A program made the position numbers and the translations under genes. Below are positions 1 to 8,558 of a stretch of 64,000 nucleotides of DNA, in pieces. This DNA is from Candidatus Acidiferrum typicum (GTDB taxonomy: Bacteria > Acidobacteriota > Terriglobia > Acidiferrales > UBA7541): NCBI GenBank assembly GCA_002478115.1, contig DLMH01000140.1, positions 1 to 64,000 of the forward strand, read 5' to 3'. The stretch's first letter is position 1. Each line of letters starts with the position of its first letter. Under the pieces are notes generated by a model. It saw nothing but the letters and a program-made list of their open reading frames with translations, was not told the origin of the DNA and searched no databases.

Positions 1-92
1 CAACCGGATAAGCATGAGGCGGCAAGCACCGCAGCTTCCTCGAAGTACACCTAGCCCGCAGCCGCCACACCGGTCGCCTGTGCGGTACGACT

Positions 93-1055
93 TTGCCCCA
101 CGTTATCACCACCAGCTACCTGACGCACGATGCCATCCAGGCGCACCTCCGCACCGAGCGCAACTACGACTACCCTGGCCCCTTACTGCTTTCACTCGGA
201 CGCTCCATCGGGCTGCGCTTTGTGCCCATGGAAAGGGACTTGCGATTTGCCTGGGAAGAGTTGCCGCAGCAAATGCTCGACGAGCAGGCGCAAAAGGTCC
301 GCGACAGCCTGCGCACCACACTCATCGCGTGGGCCCGGCACATGGGCGAAGGCGCTAGCTATACCGATAACGTTCCAATGCAATGCCTGCACCCGGTCGG
401 CCACTGGTACGAAATACCCAACATGATGCGAAACGGCACGCTCCTGCAGTTGTTCCAGGAAAGGCCCCGTTTGAAATACCTGATGATTCATAACATTGAT
501 ACCACGGGGGCCGACGTAGACCCGGGGTTGCTTGGTTTCCACATCGCGGAGGGGGCCGCGCTTACCACCGAGGTTATCGCGCGGCAGGTGGAAGACCGCG
601 GCGGCGGCTTGGCCCGTGTCGACGGCCGACTGCGCCTTATCGAAGGTCTTGCGCTTCCCAGCGAAGAGATAGAATCACTCCTCCCCTGGTACAACAGTGC
701 GACCTATTGGATCGATATCGACCAACTCCTCACCATGTTCGGGCTGACCCGCGATGATCTTACGCACACGGAACGGGTGCACAACGCCGTGCGCACGCTG
801 GCCGCCCGCATGCCCACCTACATCACGCTGAAGGACGTCAAGAAACGCTGGGGGAAAGGTCAGGAAGATATCTTGCCGGTGGCACAGTTTGAAAAGCTGT
901 GGGGCGACATGACCAGCCTTCCGGAATTTCCCTGCCGCTTTGTGGCCGTGCCCCGCCGGCGTGGACAACAACTCAAAGAACCGGCGCAGCTTGATGGTTG
1001 GCTGCGCGATGGGTCCGCGGCCTTCGTCGAGTCCCTGTGCGCCTGGGACCACTGA
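93..1055 (+). CDS. UDPGP-family (UTP--glucose-1-phosphate uridylyltransferase-like) protein, 3' part
   Basis: Probable nucleotide-sugar pyrophosphorylase of the UDPGP family, which makes UDP-sugars from UTP and a sugar 1-phosphate. The family-like pieces are [18 protein letters not shown] near residue 134, [16 protein letters not shown] near 169, and [10 protein letters not shown] near 204, in the order seen in eukaryotic-type UGPases. Only about 320 residues are readable here, shorter than the 450-500 usual for the family. The listed start is a TTG with no convincing ribosome binding site. The same frame stays open back to position 18 and continues the similarity-like text ([15 protein letters not shown]), then meets TGA at 15-17 and TAA at 9-11. 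The gene therefore probably began outside the window and suffered a frameshift near 15-22. The family assignment comes from motif memory only. Confidence 0.55.
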   Translation: MPHVITTSYLTHDAIQAHLRTERNYDYPGPLLLSLGRSIGLRFVPMERDLRFAWEELPQQMLDEQAQKVRDSLRTTLIAWARHMGEGASYTDNVPMQCLHPVGHWYEIPNMMRNGTLLQLFQERPRLKYLMIHNIDTTGADVDPGLLGFHIAEGAALTTEVIARQVEDRGGGLARVDGRLRLIEGLALPSEEIESLLPWYNSATYWIDIDQLLTMFGLTRDDLTHTERVHNAVRTLAARMPTYITLKDVKKRWGKGQEDILPVAQFEKLWGDMTSLPEFPCRFVAVPRRRGQQLKEPAQLDGWLRDGSAAFVESLCAWDH

Positions 1056-1145
1056 TTCGCGCTGTGGCAGATGGGCCATGCAGGCAATTCTCTTCATCCC
1101 TGCCTGCATCGATGACCGTGGCCTATTTCATAACCAGCCATACCA

Positions 1146-1280
1146 GCCGCGTCAGACGGGCATCCGTTTGTCTTCTTTGCGGCCATGATGGCACTGCAGT
1201 TCGTGATAGTTTTGCTGTTCTTCCCGAAAACCAAAGGCGCCTCTCTGGAGGAGATGCAGAGAAAACTGGGCATCGCGTAA
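1146..1280 (+). pseudogene. C-terminal remnant of a sugar-porter MFS transporter
   Basis: In the frame ending at TAA 1278-1280 the sequence reads a last hydrophobic helix (FVFFAAMMALQFVIVLLFF) followed directly by PKTKGASLEEMQRKLGIA. That is the hallmark tail of MFS sugar porters (PETKG.SLEE). There is no start codon or room for the other eleven helices: an in-frame TAA lies at 1131-1133 and the uridylyltransferase-like gene ends at 1055. I infer the decayed 3' end of a deleted transporter gene. Confidence 0.6.
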
Positions 1281-1407
1281 ATGCCGCCTGTTGGGCGGCT
1301 TTCCCTTCGAGCGTGAGTGCGATTCTGGATGGCCGTTGAACCCCTATTGGAGATGCGAGTGATCAGGCTGCGAAGGATTAGCAAGAAAAGCTAAGAGCGG
1401 AATCGAC

Positions 1408-1439
1408 TTGGTGCAGGAGGAGCGAGGGCGTTATATACT
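1408..1439 (+). promoter_or_regulatory. candidate sigma70 promoter of the kinase/TPR gene
   Basis: A -35-like TTGGTG (1408-1413) is separated by 18 nt from TATATA (1432-1437); an overlapping TATACT lies at 1434-1439. The site is 50-70 nt before the two candidate starts of the kinase gene. This is pattern matching only. Confidence 0.35.
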
Positions 1440-1489
1440 GACGGCCAATGGGTCCTGCCTTATGAGAGCCTGTCAGTCTACTGGCGTGG

Positions 1490-4400
1490 GTGGACCTATT
1501 TTATCCAATGGACGACCAGAAACCCAAGCCGGGTCATAGCCAAGACTCGGGTCCCGGAGGACCTGGAGGGCTCCGTGCGCCCGCGAAGGGCGATAGTGCC
1601 CCGAGCGAGGTGCCACTGGACGGTGCCACCTTCATCGAACAGCCGAAGAAACCGCCGGTGGATCCAGGAGCGACGGCAGTCGCGAACCGCTCTTTGGACG
1701 GCAGTGTCTCCTCCCGGTTTTCGACAGGGCTGCAAACCTACGGTGGCGCATACCGAGATGTGGTGCTGCAACCGGGCGACCTGTTCGGTGGCCGCTATGA
1801 GATCCTCCAACTGCTGGGTGAAGGAGGCATGGGTTCGGTGTACAAAGCTGCTGACCGCGAAGTCGAGCGAACGGTGGCCCTGAAACTAATCCGGCCAGAC
1901 CTGGCAAGCAATCCCGCCATCCTCGCGCGGTTCAAGCAAGAACTCCTTACGGCTCATCAAGTTACGCACAAGAACGTCATCCGCATCTATGACATGGCGG
2001 AAGCGGAAGGCGTCAAGTTCATCACCATGGAGTTCGTCGAGGGCACGGACCTGCGCCGTGTGCTTCTCGACCGCGGGAAGCTGCCACCAGAAGAGGCCGT
2101 GGAGATTATGCGGCAGGTTTGCCTGGCGCTGGACGCGGCCCATTCGGCGGGAATCATTCACCGCGACCTGAAGCCGCAAAACATCATGCAGGATAAGAAC
2201 GGGCGAATCCTGGTGATGGATTTCGGTTTGGCGCGTTCGGTGGAAACCGGGGGAATGACCCAAACGGGCGCTTTGTTGGGGACGATCGAATACATGTCTC
2301 CCGAGCAGTCCATGGGTAAGACCCTGGATCAGCGCTCCGACCTGTTTGCGGTGGGACTGATCTTCTATGAATTGCTTAGCGGCAAGACGCCCTTCAAGGC
2401 AGAAACCGCCATGGCCAGCCTGCTGCTTCGGAACCAGGAACGAGCCGTGCCGGTGCGAGAGTTGGACGAATCGATACCGCGGGGGTTGAGCGATATCGTG
2501 AGCAAGTGCCTGGAGCGCGACGTGAATCTGCGCTACCAGAGCGCTTCGGAAATTCTGGCCGATCTGGACGCGTGGCAGGGGAAGCGCCCGGTTGCCGCGT
2601 CCATGATCGCCGCTCCGTCCAGCGTGGTTGATGTGGGCCAGCGCGGGGTCCCGTGGAAATGGATTGCCCCGGGTGTCATCGTGTTGCTGTTGGGTATTGG
2701 CGGGTGGGTGTATCGCGGGAAAGTGGGTTCGGCGCCGGGGGCCAAGGTAGCGGCCGGTCCGGAAATATCACTGGTGATATTGCCATTCCACAACGCGACA
2801 TCCGACCAGTCCATTGACTGGATCGGATCGAGCCTGGCGGACATGTTGAGCACGGATGTGGGCCAATCGTCGCACATGCGCATCGTGACGCCGGACCGTG
2901 TGCGGCAGATTCTGAAGGACTTGCGAATACCGCCGAATGCAAATCTCGACCCGGACATGCTGCGGCGAATCGCCGAACTCAGCAATGCAGACACGGTGGT
3001 ATCGGGCCAGTATGCGAAATTTGGCGACCAGATTCAGATTGATGCGACGTTGCAGGATCTGAAGCACAACCGCCGCGAGCCACTGAAAATCCAGGCAGCG
3101 AGCGAGAAGGAAATCCCAACGACGGTGGACGGGCTTGCCGAACAGATTCGGAAGCATCTTTCGCTGTCTTCAGACGTGCTGAAGGAATTGAAAGCCAGTG
3201 CGTTCCAGCCGAGTTCGAAATCGGTGCCAGCCCTGCGCGATTACAACCAGAGCGTGCAGTTGCTGCGCGACGGCAAGAACCTCGAAGCGATTGCGACGCT
3301 GCAAGCCGCGATCAAAGAGGACCCGCAGTTTGCGCTAGCCTACTCGCGGCTTGCGGAAACCGACTCTGCTCTGGGGTACGACACGGAGGCGGAAGGATAT
3401 TCGCGCAAGGCGCTGGATTTGAGCCAGCAATTGCCTGTCGCGGAGAAATATCTCATCGAAGCAAATCACGCTCGGGTGATGAAGGACAATAAGAAAGCCA
3501 TTGAGGCTTACGAGAACCTGGCCAAAACCTTCCCGGATAACACAGACGTCGAGTATGCGCTAGGAAGTCTCTACGTGGAGACCGGCGACTACGACAAGGC
3601 TCGCGAGCAGTTTGCCAGAATTTTGCAGTCCGATCCGAAAAACATCAAGGCCCTGTGGCAAATGGGTGTGATCGAAATTCGCAGGAATAACCCGCAAGCC
3701 GCGCTCGATCCTTTGAGCAAAGGTATTAGCTTGGCCATCCAAGTCGACAATCAGGAGCAAAGGGCTCTCTTACTCCAGGCCGCGGGTGTGGCATACCGGT
3801 TCATGAACAAACCCGATGAGGCCATGCGCAATTACAAGGAGTCGATGGAAATCAACCGGCGCCTTGGCCTGAAGCGCCTGCTTGCGGTGAACCTAGTGGA
3901 GATGGGTTTGGTCCAGAGCTCGCAGGGCAAGCCGGATGAAGCGCTTTCGAGCTTTGAGCAGGCTCTGAAAATCCAGAAGGAAATCGGCATCAAGAAAGAG
4001 GTGGGCGACACCCTGATCGACATGGCTACCGTGTATCAGGACCGCGCCCAATACGACCAGGCGCTGCAAGTTCTCAAGGAATCACTGCAAATTCAGCGAG
4101 ACACAGGCGACGAGAACTTTCAGGCGCTGTGCCTCGCCATGATCGGCGACATCTATCTTTCCAGGGGCGATAGCGACAACGCCTTTAGTTACTATCAGCA
4201 GTCTTTGCAGCTCCGCGAAAAGCTCAACATTCCCGGTGATATTGCCGAAAGTCTTGTGGGCTTGGGTGCAGCCTATCAGGCGACCGGGCAGTATGACCAG
4301 GCGGTGTCCACGATCCTCAAGGCCATTGATCTGTGGCGAAAGGGGGGAGACGCTCGCGGCACCGCTTTGGGCTCGTACCAACTGGGGTTGGTATTTCAAT

Positions 4401-5152
4401 ACCAGGGGCGACTGGGCGCCGCCTTAAGCGCCATGCAGGACGCAGTCAAACCTCTCCGCGATCTCAACGAACGCAGTCGCGACATGGCCGACGCCCTCAA
4501 TGATTTGGGCGATACGCTGGCCAAGGCGGGCCGCGGTACCGAAGCCGACAAGGTGCTCGCAGAAGCGCAGAGCATGGCTCGCGAACTGAAGAACGATAGT
4601 CTACAGGCCGCCATCTTGAATTCCCAGGGTGACGTACAGTTCTATGCGGGCAACTTAAAACCTGCCAAGGAGCTCTACGATCAAGCCTTGCGCGCGGCCT
4701 CGCGCGGCACGGAACACAACAAGGTACTCGTGTCCAAACTGAATCTTGCGCGCGTGGCGAATGCCGAGGGACGCTCTCAATCCGTTATTGGTGACCTGCG
4801 ATCCCTGTCCCAGGAAGCGGACAAGCAAGGCATCAAATACCTGGCGCTGGAGAGTTCGGTGGAAATGGCCGGGGCGATGATAAACACCAAGGACTACGCC
4901 CATGCTCGGCAGGAATTGGACCGAGCGCTAGGCACCAGCGAAAAACTCGGCCTGCGCCTGCAGACGGCGCGGATTCACTACCTTCTCGGGGAAACCATGC
5001 GCCTACACGGGAATCCCGCGGACGCCCCCAGTCAGTATCGCCAAGCACTTACACTGCTCGATGAGATTAAGAAAGATCCCGGCGCGGAGCATCTGCTGGA
5101 GCGTGCCGACCTGAAATCCATCTACGAGGGGGCCAAGCGCGGGTCTCAGTAG
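1490..5152 (+). CDS. Membrane Ser/Thr protein kinase with TPR sensor region
   Basis: Hanks-type kinase of 1220 residues. After a Gly/Pro-rich tail of about 100 residues, the kinase domain (about 103-365) has the glycine loop GEGGMG (110-115), ATP lysine K132, catalytic HRDLKPQN with D226, DFG with D244, and the activation segment ending in SPEQ near 270. A single membrane helix lies at about 391-407. The exported part starts with a TolB/FlgO-like stretch (ISLVILPFHNATSDQSIDWI), followed by about fifteen TPR units from residue 575 to the end. The topology suggests extracytoplasmic protein binding signalled to a cytoplasmic kinase; the substrate is unknown. The start may be GTG 1490 or ATG 1508. 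The gene stands alone, and a terminator-like hairpin follows it. Confidence 0.88.
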   Translation: MDLFYPMDDQKPKPGHSQDSGPGGPGGLRAPAKGDSAPSEVPLDGATFIEQPKKPPVDPGATAVANRSLDGSVSSRFSTGLQTYGGAYRDVVLQPGDLFGGRYEILQLLGEGGMGSVYKAADREVERTVALKLIRPDLASNPAILARFKQELLTAHQVTHKNVIRIYDMAEAEGVKFITMEFVEGTDLRRVLLDRGKLPPEEAVEIMRQVCLALDAAHSAGIIHRDLKPQNIMQDKNGRILVMDFGLARSVETGGMTQTGALLGTIEYMSPEQSMGKTLDQRSDLFAVGLIFYELLSGKTPFKAETAMASLLLRNQERAVPVRELDESIPRGLSDIVSKCLERDVNLRYQSASEILADLDAWQGKRPVAASMIAAPSSVVDVGQRGVPWKWIAPGVIVLLLGIGGWVYRGKVGSAPGAKVAAGPEISLVILPFHNATSDQSIDWIGSSLADMLSTDVGQSSHMRIVTPDRVRQILKDLRIPPNANLDPDMLRRIAELSNADTVVSGQYAKFGDQIQIDATLQDLKHNRREPLKIQAASEKEIPTTVDGLAEQIRKHLSLSSDVLKELKASAFQPSSKSVPALRDYNQSVQLLRDGKNLEAIATLQAAIKEDPQFALAYSRLAETDSALGYDTEAEGYSRKALDLSQQLPVAEKYLIEANHARVMKDNKKAIEAYENLAKTFPDNTDVEYALGSLYVETGDYDKAREQFARILQSDPKNIKALWQMGVIEIRRNNPQAALDPLSKGISLAIQVDNQEQRALLLQAAGVAYRFMNKPDEAMRNYKESMEINRRLGLKRLLAVNLVEMGLVQSSQGKPDEALSSFEQALKIQKEIGIKKEVGDTLIDMATVYQDRAQYDQALQVLKESLQIQRDTGDENFQALCLAMIGDIYLSRGDSDNAFSYYQQSLQLREKLNIPGDIAESLVGLGAAYQATGQYDQAVSTILKAIDLWRKGGDARGTALGSYQLGLVFQYQGRLGAALSAMQDAVKPLRDLNERSRDMADALNDLGDTLAKAGRGTEADKVLAEAQSMARELKNDSLQAAILNSQGDVQFYAGNLKPAKELYDQALRAASRGTEHNKVLVSKLNLARVANAEGRSQSVIGDLRSLSQEADKQGIKYLALESSVEMAGAMINTKDYAHARQELDRALGTSEKLGLRLQTARIHYLLGETMRLHGNPADAPSQYRQALTLLDEIKKDPGAEHLLERADLKSIYEGAKRGSQ

Positions 5153-5242
5153 AAATCGAGCTGAGCCAAGCGAGTGGCGTGTTTCTCAAGCTGTTTTCTC
5201 GCGTCGAACCGCAGTCCAAACACAAAGCGTTCCCACACCCCG

Positions 5243-5270
5243 CCGCTCTTCCTCAAAAGAGGAGGAGCGG
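5243..5270. terminator. hairpin between two convergent genes
   Basis: A 12-bp stem (5243-5254 pairing with 5259-5270, one G-T wobble) closes an AAAA loop and is flanked by further C-rich/G-rich pairing. It lies between the ends of the convergent kinase gene and the Ig-like surface protein gene. There is no clear T-tract on either side, so termination is inferred from position. Confidence 0.5.
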
Positions 5271-5294
5271 TGGGGCGGGTGACGCTTGCGATGC

Positions 5295-7853
5295 TTATTG
5301 CACCGTCAGTGTCGAGTTGACGGTGTCAATTGTTGTAGAACCTTGCAACGTGGTAGTTGTGACCGTGTACGACCCGGCGCACGCGTTCTTCGCAATCGGG
5401 AACGGGAACGTGATGGAGTTCGACGTCCCGGACTTGATTGTGAACGTCGGCGTGGTCAACAGGACCGAGCTGGCGTTGCTACAGTTCTTCCCTATTGGCC
5501 CAGAGACTGAGAACCGGACCTTCACATTCTGCGGAGCGCTCATGCAGTCGATCACGCTGGTCGTGATATTGACGAGCGCTGGGCGCTTGGCCGTCGAGGG
5601 GCTGATTCCAACCGCGGCGTAATTGCATGACACCGAATAATTCACCGTCAGGGAGGGCGCCACATTACCCACGTTGTCCACGGCGTTGACCGTGAAGGAT
5701 TTCGGGGTCGACAGGCCATTCGTAGGAGTGGTGTCAATGTAGCTGTTCACTGGAAGCGTGCCGGTGCAGCTCGCAACTCCCGATTCCGTATCGGTGCAGG
5801 TATATGCAGCCTTCACTTTCTGGTAGGCAGGATACGCAGTGGAAGCCGCAGGTGCCGTGATGTTGATCGCCGGGTACTGAGTGTCTGTTTGCAGGGTCAG
5901 GGACTTCCAGCTTGTGGACCACGAACCATTGGTGAGTGTGAATTGCAATTCGTGGGTTGCGGCGCAGTCGGTGGTCGAGTAGTGCAACAAATTCGAGGCA
6001 CCGTTTGCATACGGCCCCAGCGTAGCCGATTCTGGACCAAAGCTTGGCGGTATGGGCAACGCAGGGATTGTGCTCGGGCACGAAGCGGCGGTGAACGTCG
6101 TGTCGGTCGAAAATGTGCTGTTGCCCGGAAACGGAATCGGAAACGTGGGAGGCAATCCCTGGCTGGTGGGGTTCACGCCGTACTCGATGAAGTTGATTGG
6201 CGCCACATAGCTTGTCAGTGCCGCGGGATTGCCCGTAAAGGTCACCGTGGGACTAGCATTGGTCCAATTCGTGGACCCGCTGGTGAAAAATGGCGTCACC
6301 GCAACCGTCGTTGTCGGCGGAGTTACACCTGCAACCACGATACTGGAAGAATTGGTAGACCCCGCTCCCCTCCCGCCAGTGTTTATTCCAGGTCCGCTGA
6401 AACTAACCAGTCCGTTCTGCGGGCAGGAACTGTTGGCCTCGGGGCCCTCCAGCGGGCACGAACCCGCGTCGTTGAATTCCAGGAATCCGAAGGTCGTCTT
6501 GGTGGTGATGGGAGCGACGGGATCGAACGTTGCCGTAAACAGGAAGTCCGGCGCGCTGGTCTGCGGGCAATAAATGCCGGCTGCAGGTGCAGTGCTAGGA
6601 GACAGGGGTGCGCAGACCTGTGTTTTTAGGGCACAGTTACCTCCCAGGCTGGCCAGCGGAATGCAGGATGTATTCACGAAAGGCGTGTTAAGCACCAAAG
6701 CCGAGTATTCCGCCGGCGTGATCGAATTGTTGGTGACGATGGGAGTGGCATTAGGGTTAGTTATAGAGCCGACGGGAACAAACGAGTAGTCGAAAGAATA
6801 TTCGTCCGTATCGTTAACCACGGTGTCAAAGTTCAGCGTCTGGCTCGGCTGCTGGCTCACCGAGTTGCCCGTCTCTGTGCCTGTGTTGGCATTCGTTAGA
6901 GAGCAACTTGTCACCAGAAACAGCGTGGTGCTAGTTACCTTTCCGCCGCCATCCAGGAGACTGAATGTGGCTTGTCCCTGGCCCAGAGCGACGAGGGGTC
7001 CGCTGACATCAATGGGAGGAACTCCTCCGGCCGCGCCACCTAACGTTGCATTGCTATTGCCGGGACTGGCGAAGGTGTCGGGGTCCTGGCCGTCAAGGCT
7101 GTTGGCGCCGGCGGGTCCTTGGTAGGCAGACGTGAAGCAGTCCGCTTGCCCGACGTCTGACGGATTCCCAAGATTCGCGGGACACACGTTGCCTATGAGC
7201 CCATACGCGGTGGTTTGCGTCGGCGGATTTGGACCGACAAACAAAGTCAGGAAGTTGTCCACCACCACGTACCCGCTCCCGTTCGGCGAAGAGGAAACCA
7301 CCGCCGTAGGAGACGCAGGGCAACTCAGCGTGAGCGTTGTGCTGTCGAACGTAACCAACGAAGATAATGTCGCGTTGCCATTCGAGTTAGCTACATTGAC
7401 GGGATCGAATAGCCGGATCGCCCCGAATGCACCGGTCAGCGGCACGTTGGCCGTTGTGCTTCCGTTCCCACCACCAACACCCGTCGTGTACGTGACGTTT
7501 AAGGTGGCACTTTCCAAGGTCCCAGCCGGTGCCGAAGGCGTGAACGTCACGCTAACCGTGCAATACCCCGGCGCCGAGATCGTGCCAGAGCACGTGTTCG
7601 TCTGCGCAAAGTCGGTCGTCCCGGTCGCCTCATTATTCACAGTAATGCCAACGTTTGTAACTGTCAGGGTGTTCCCACTCCCGCTGACGCTAATGTTTAC
7701 GGCCTCCGGAGCACTCATCGTGGTACCTATTGGCACGCCGAAAGAGAGATTGCCTGGCGACACAGTCACACTTTGAGCGTTCGCACTTAAGCCACAACAA
7801 AGCACCACCGTTACGAAGGCTACAACGCGCAGATTGATTTTGAATGCGTTCAT
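5295..7853 (-). CDS. Secreted Ig-like (choice-of-anchor type) surface protein
   Basis: Exported protein of 852 residues rich in Thr, Ser, Gly, Asn and Pro. Starting at ATG 7853 it has a clear signal peptide: MNAFKINLR, a hydrophobic stretch, then a cleavage site after SANAQ. A perfect AAGGAGG sits 6 nt before this ATG, so I prefer it to the in-frame start 72 nt upstream. The first about 130 residues (VTVSPGNLSFG and onward) look like the abnormal-spindle/choice-of-anchor Ig module common in Acidobacteriota exported proteins. The rest is beta-rich, with scattered cysteines and a late Ig-like segment (DTQYPAINITAPA). No enzymatic motif or sortase signal is seen. The role is probably structural or adhesive. 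Confidence 0.75.
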   Translation of the reverse strand: MNAFKINLRVVAFVTVVLCCGLSANAQSVTVSPGNLSFGVPIGTTMSAPEAVNISVSGSGNTLTVTNVGITVNNEATGTTDFAQTNTCSGTISAPGYCTVSVTFTPSAPAGTLESATLNVTYTTGVGGGNGSTTANVPLTGAFGAIRLFDPVNVANSNGNATLSSLVTFDSTTLTLSCPASPTAVVSSSPNGSGYVVVDNFLTLFVGPNPPTQTTAYGLIGNVCPANLGNPSDVGQADCFTSAYQGPAGANSLDGQDPDTFASPGNSNATLGGAAGGVPPIDVSGPLVALGQGQATFSLLDGGGKVTSTTLFLVTSCSLTNANTGTETGNSVSQQPSQTLNFDTVVNDTDEYSFDYSFVPVGSITNPNATPIVTNNSITPAEYSALVLNTPFVNTSCIPLASLGGNCALKTQVCAPLSPSTAPAAGIYCPQTSAPDFLFTATFDPVAPITTKTTFGFLEFNDAGSCPLEGPEANSSCPQNGLVSFSGPGINTGGRGAGSTNSSSIVVAGVTPPTTTVAVTPFFTSGSTNWTNASPTVTFTGNPAALTSYVAPINFIEYGVNPTSQGLPPTFPIPFPGNSTFSTDTTFTAASCPSTIPALPIPPSFGPESATLGPYANGASNLLHYSTTDCAATHELQFTLTNGSWSTSWKSLTLQTDTQYPAINITAPAASTAYPAYQKVKAAYTCTDTESGVASCTGTLPVNSYIDTTPTNGLSTPKSFTVNAVDNVGNVAPSLTVNYSVSCNYAAVGISPSTAKRPALVNITTSVIDCMSAPQNVKVRFSVSGPIGKNCSNASSVLLTTPTFTIKSGTSNSITFPFPIAKNACAGSYTVTTTTLQGSTTIDTVNSTLTVQ

Positions 7854-8558
7854 CGCCGCCTCCTTGAGGTGGGATGGACACAGAGCAAGAGCGGAAAACC
7901 GAGCTGGGGTGCAAAACGTTTTCATTAGATCCTCTCAAGATTTAGTTCACAGTTCTCGTTAAAGAATGGCCGACCATTCACCGCAACAATAAATGAGACA
8001 GGGTTTGGGGACAGGGGTACGAAATCGAACCGGTTAAGACAGGCGTCATTCTGGCTTGGGCGGTTGTACAAGTCAAGAAAATAAGTGGACTAAATAGGTC
8101 CACTACGTAAGGACCGGGAAGGGGAGGACAACTGGGAGGTGGGATCCGATTGCATCAAAACTACTAGTACCCGCTTTTGGCAAACCGTGGCCCATTTCTC
8201 AGGCCATTTCCAGAACTTCGAGAGAAGAGGCGCCAGCCGTGCATACTGTCACGGCACACTGCCTGGGCATCGGTCTATCGAAGCTCCTCGCTGGCGACAG
8301 GAAATTGCCGCTACCGGTTTTTCGCTGGCAGGCAAGATGGCAAACAATCGCCATCGGGGGCCGGGCGCACCCTTACTCTGCAGATTTGCACTGGTGAGGA
8401 GAACCAAGAGGTTCGGCCAAAGGCAAGCCATTCAGATGTTTCAATTCAGCAAGCCGGAATCAGTGTACGATGCCGTTGCCAACCCTACAAATCAGGCACC
8501 AGGACGGGATAGTCCGAACAATCTCCGTCAATTAAAGATCGGCCCCCAGGACCACAAA
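7854..8558. other. 705-bp intergenic region without a supported gene
   Basis: This is the upstream region of the Ig-like surface protein gene. Both flanking genes are on the minus strand. Short open frames on the plus strand (for example 8139-8597) have no ribosome binding site, no recognisable motif, and overlap the end of the regulator gene. The only structure I see is the inverted repeat at 8084-8104. Confidence 0.6.
8084..8104. promoter_or_regulatory. inverted repeat, operator-like
   Basis: Perfect 7-bp arms AGTGGAC (8084-8090) and GTCCACT (8098-8104) flank the A/T-rich 7-nt centre TAAATAG. It lies about 230 bp upstream of the Ig-like surface protein start. The geometry fits a dimeric DNA-binding protein better than a terminator, because no T-run follows. 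Confidence 0.4.

Noticed and set aside
3240..5100. Regularly spaced repeats in the kinase gene that could suggest a repeat array
   Set aside because: They are diverged TPR codons in a continuous reading frame, not identical DNA repeats or a CRISPR array.
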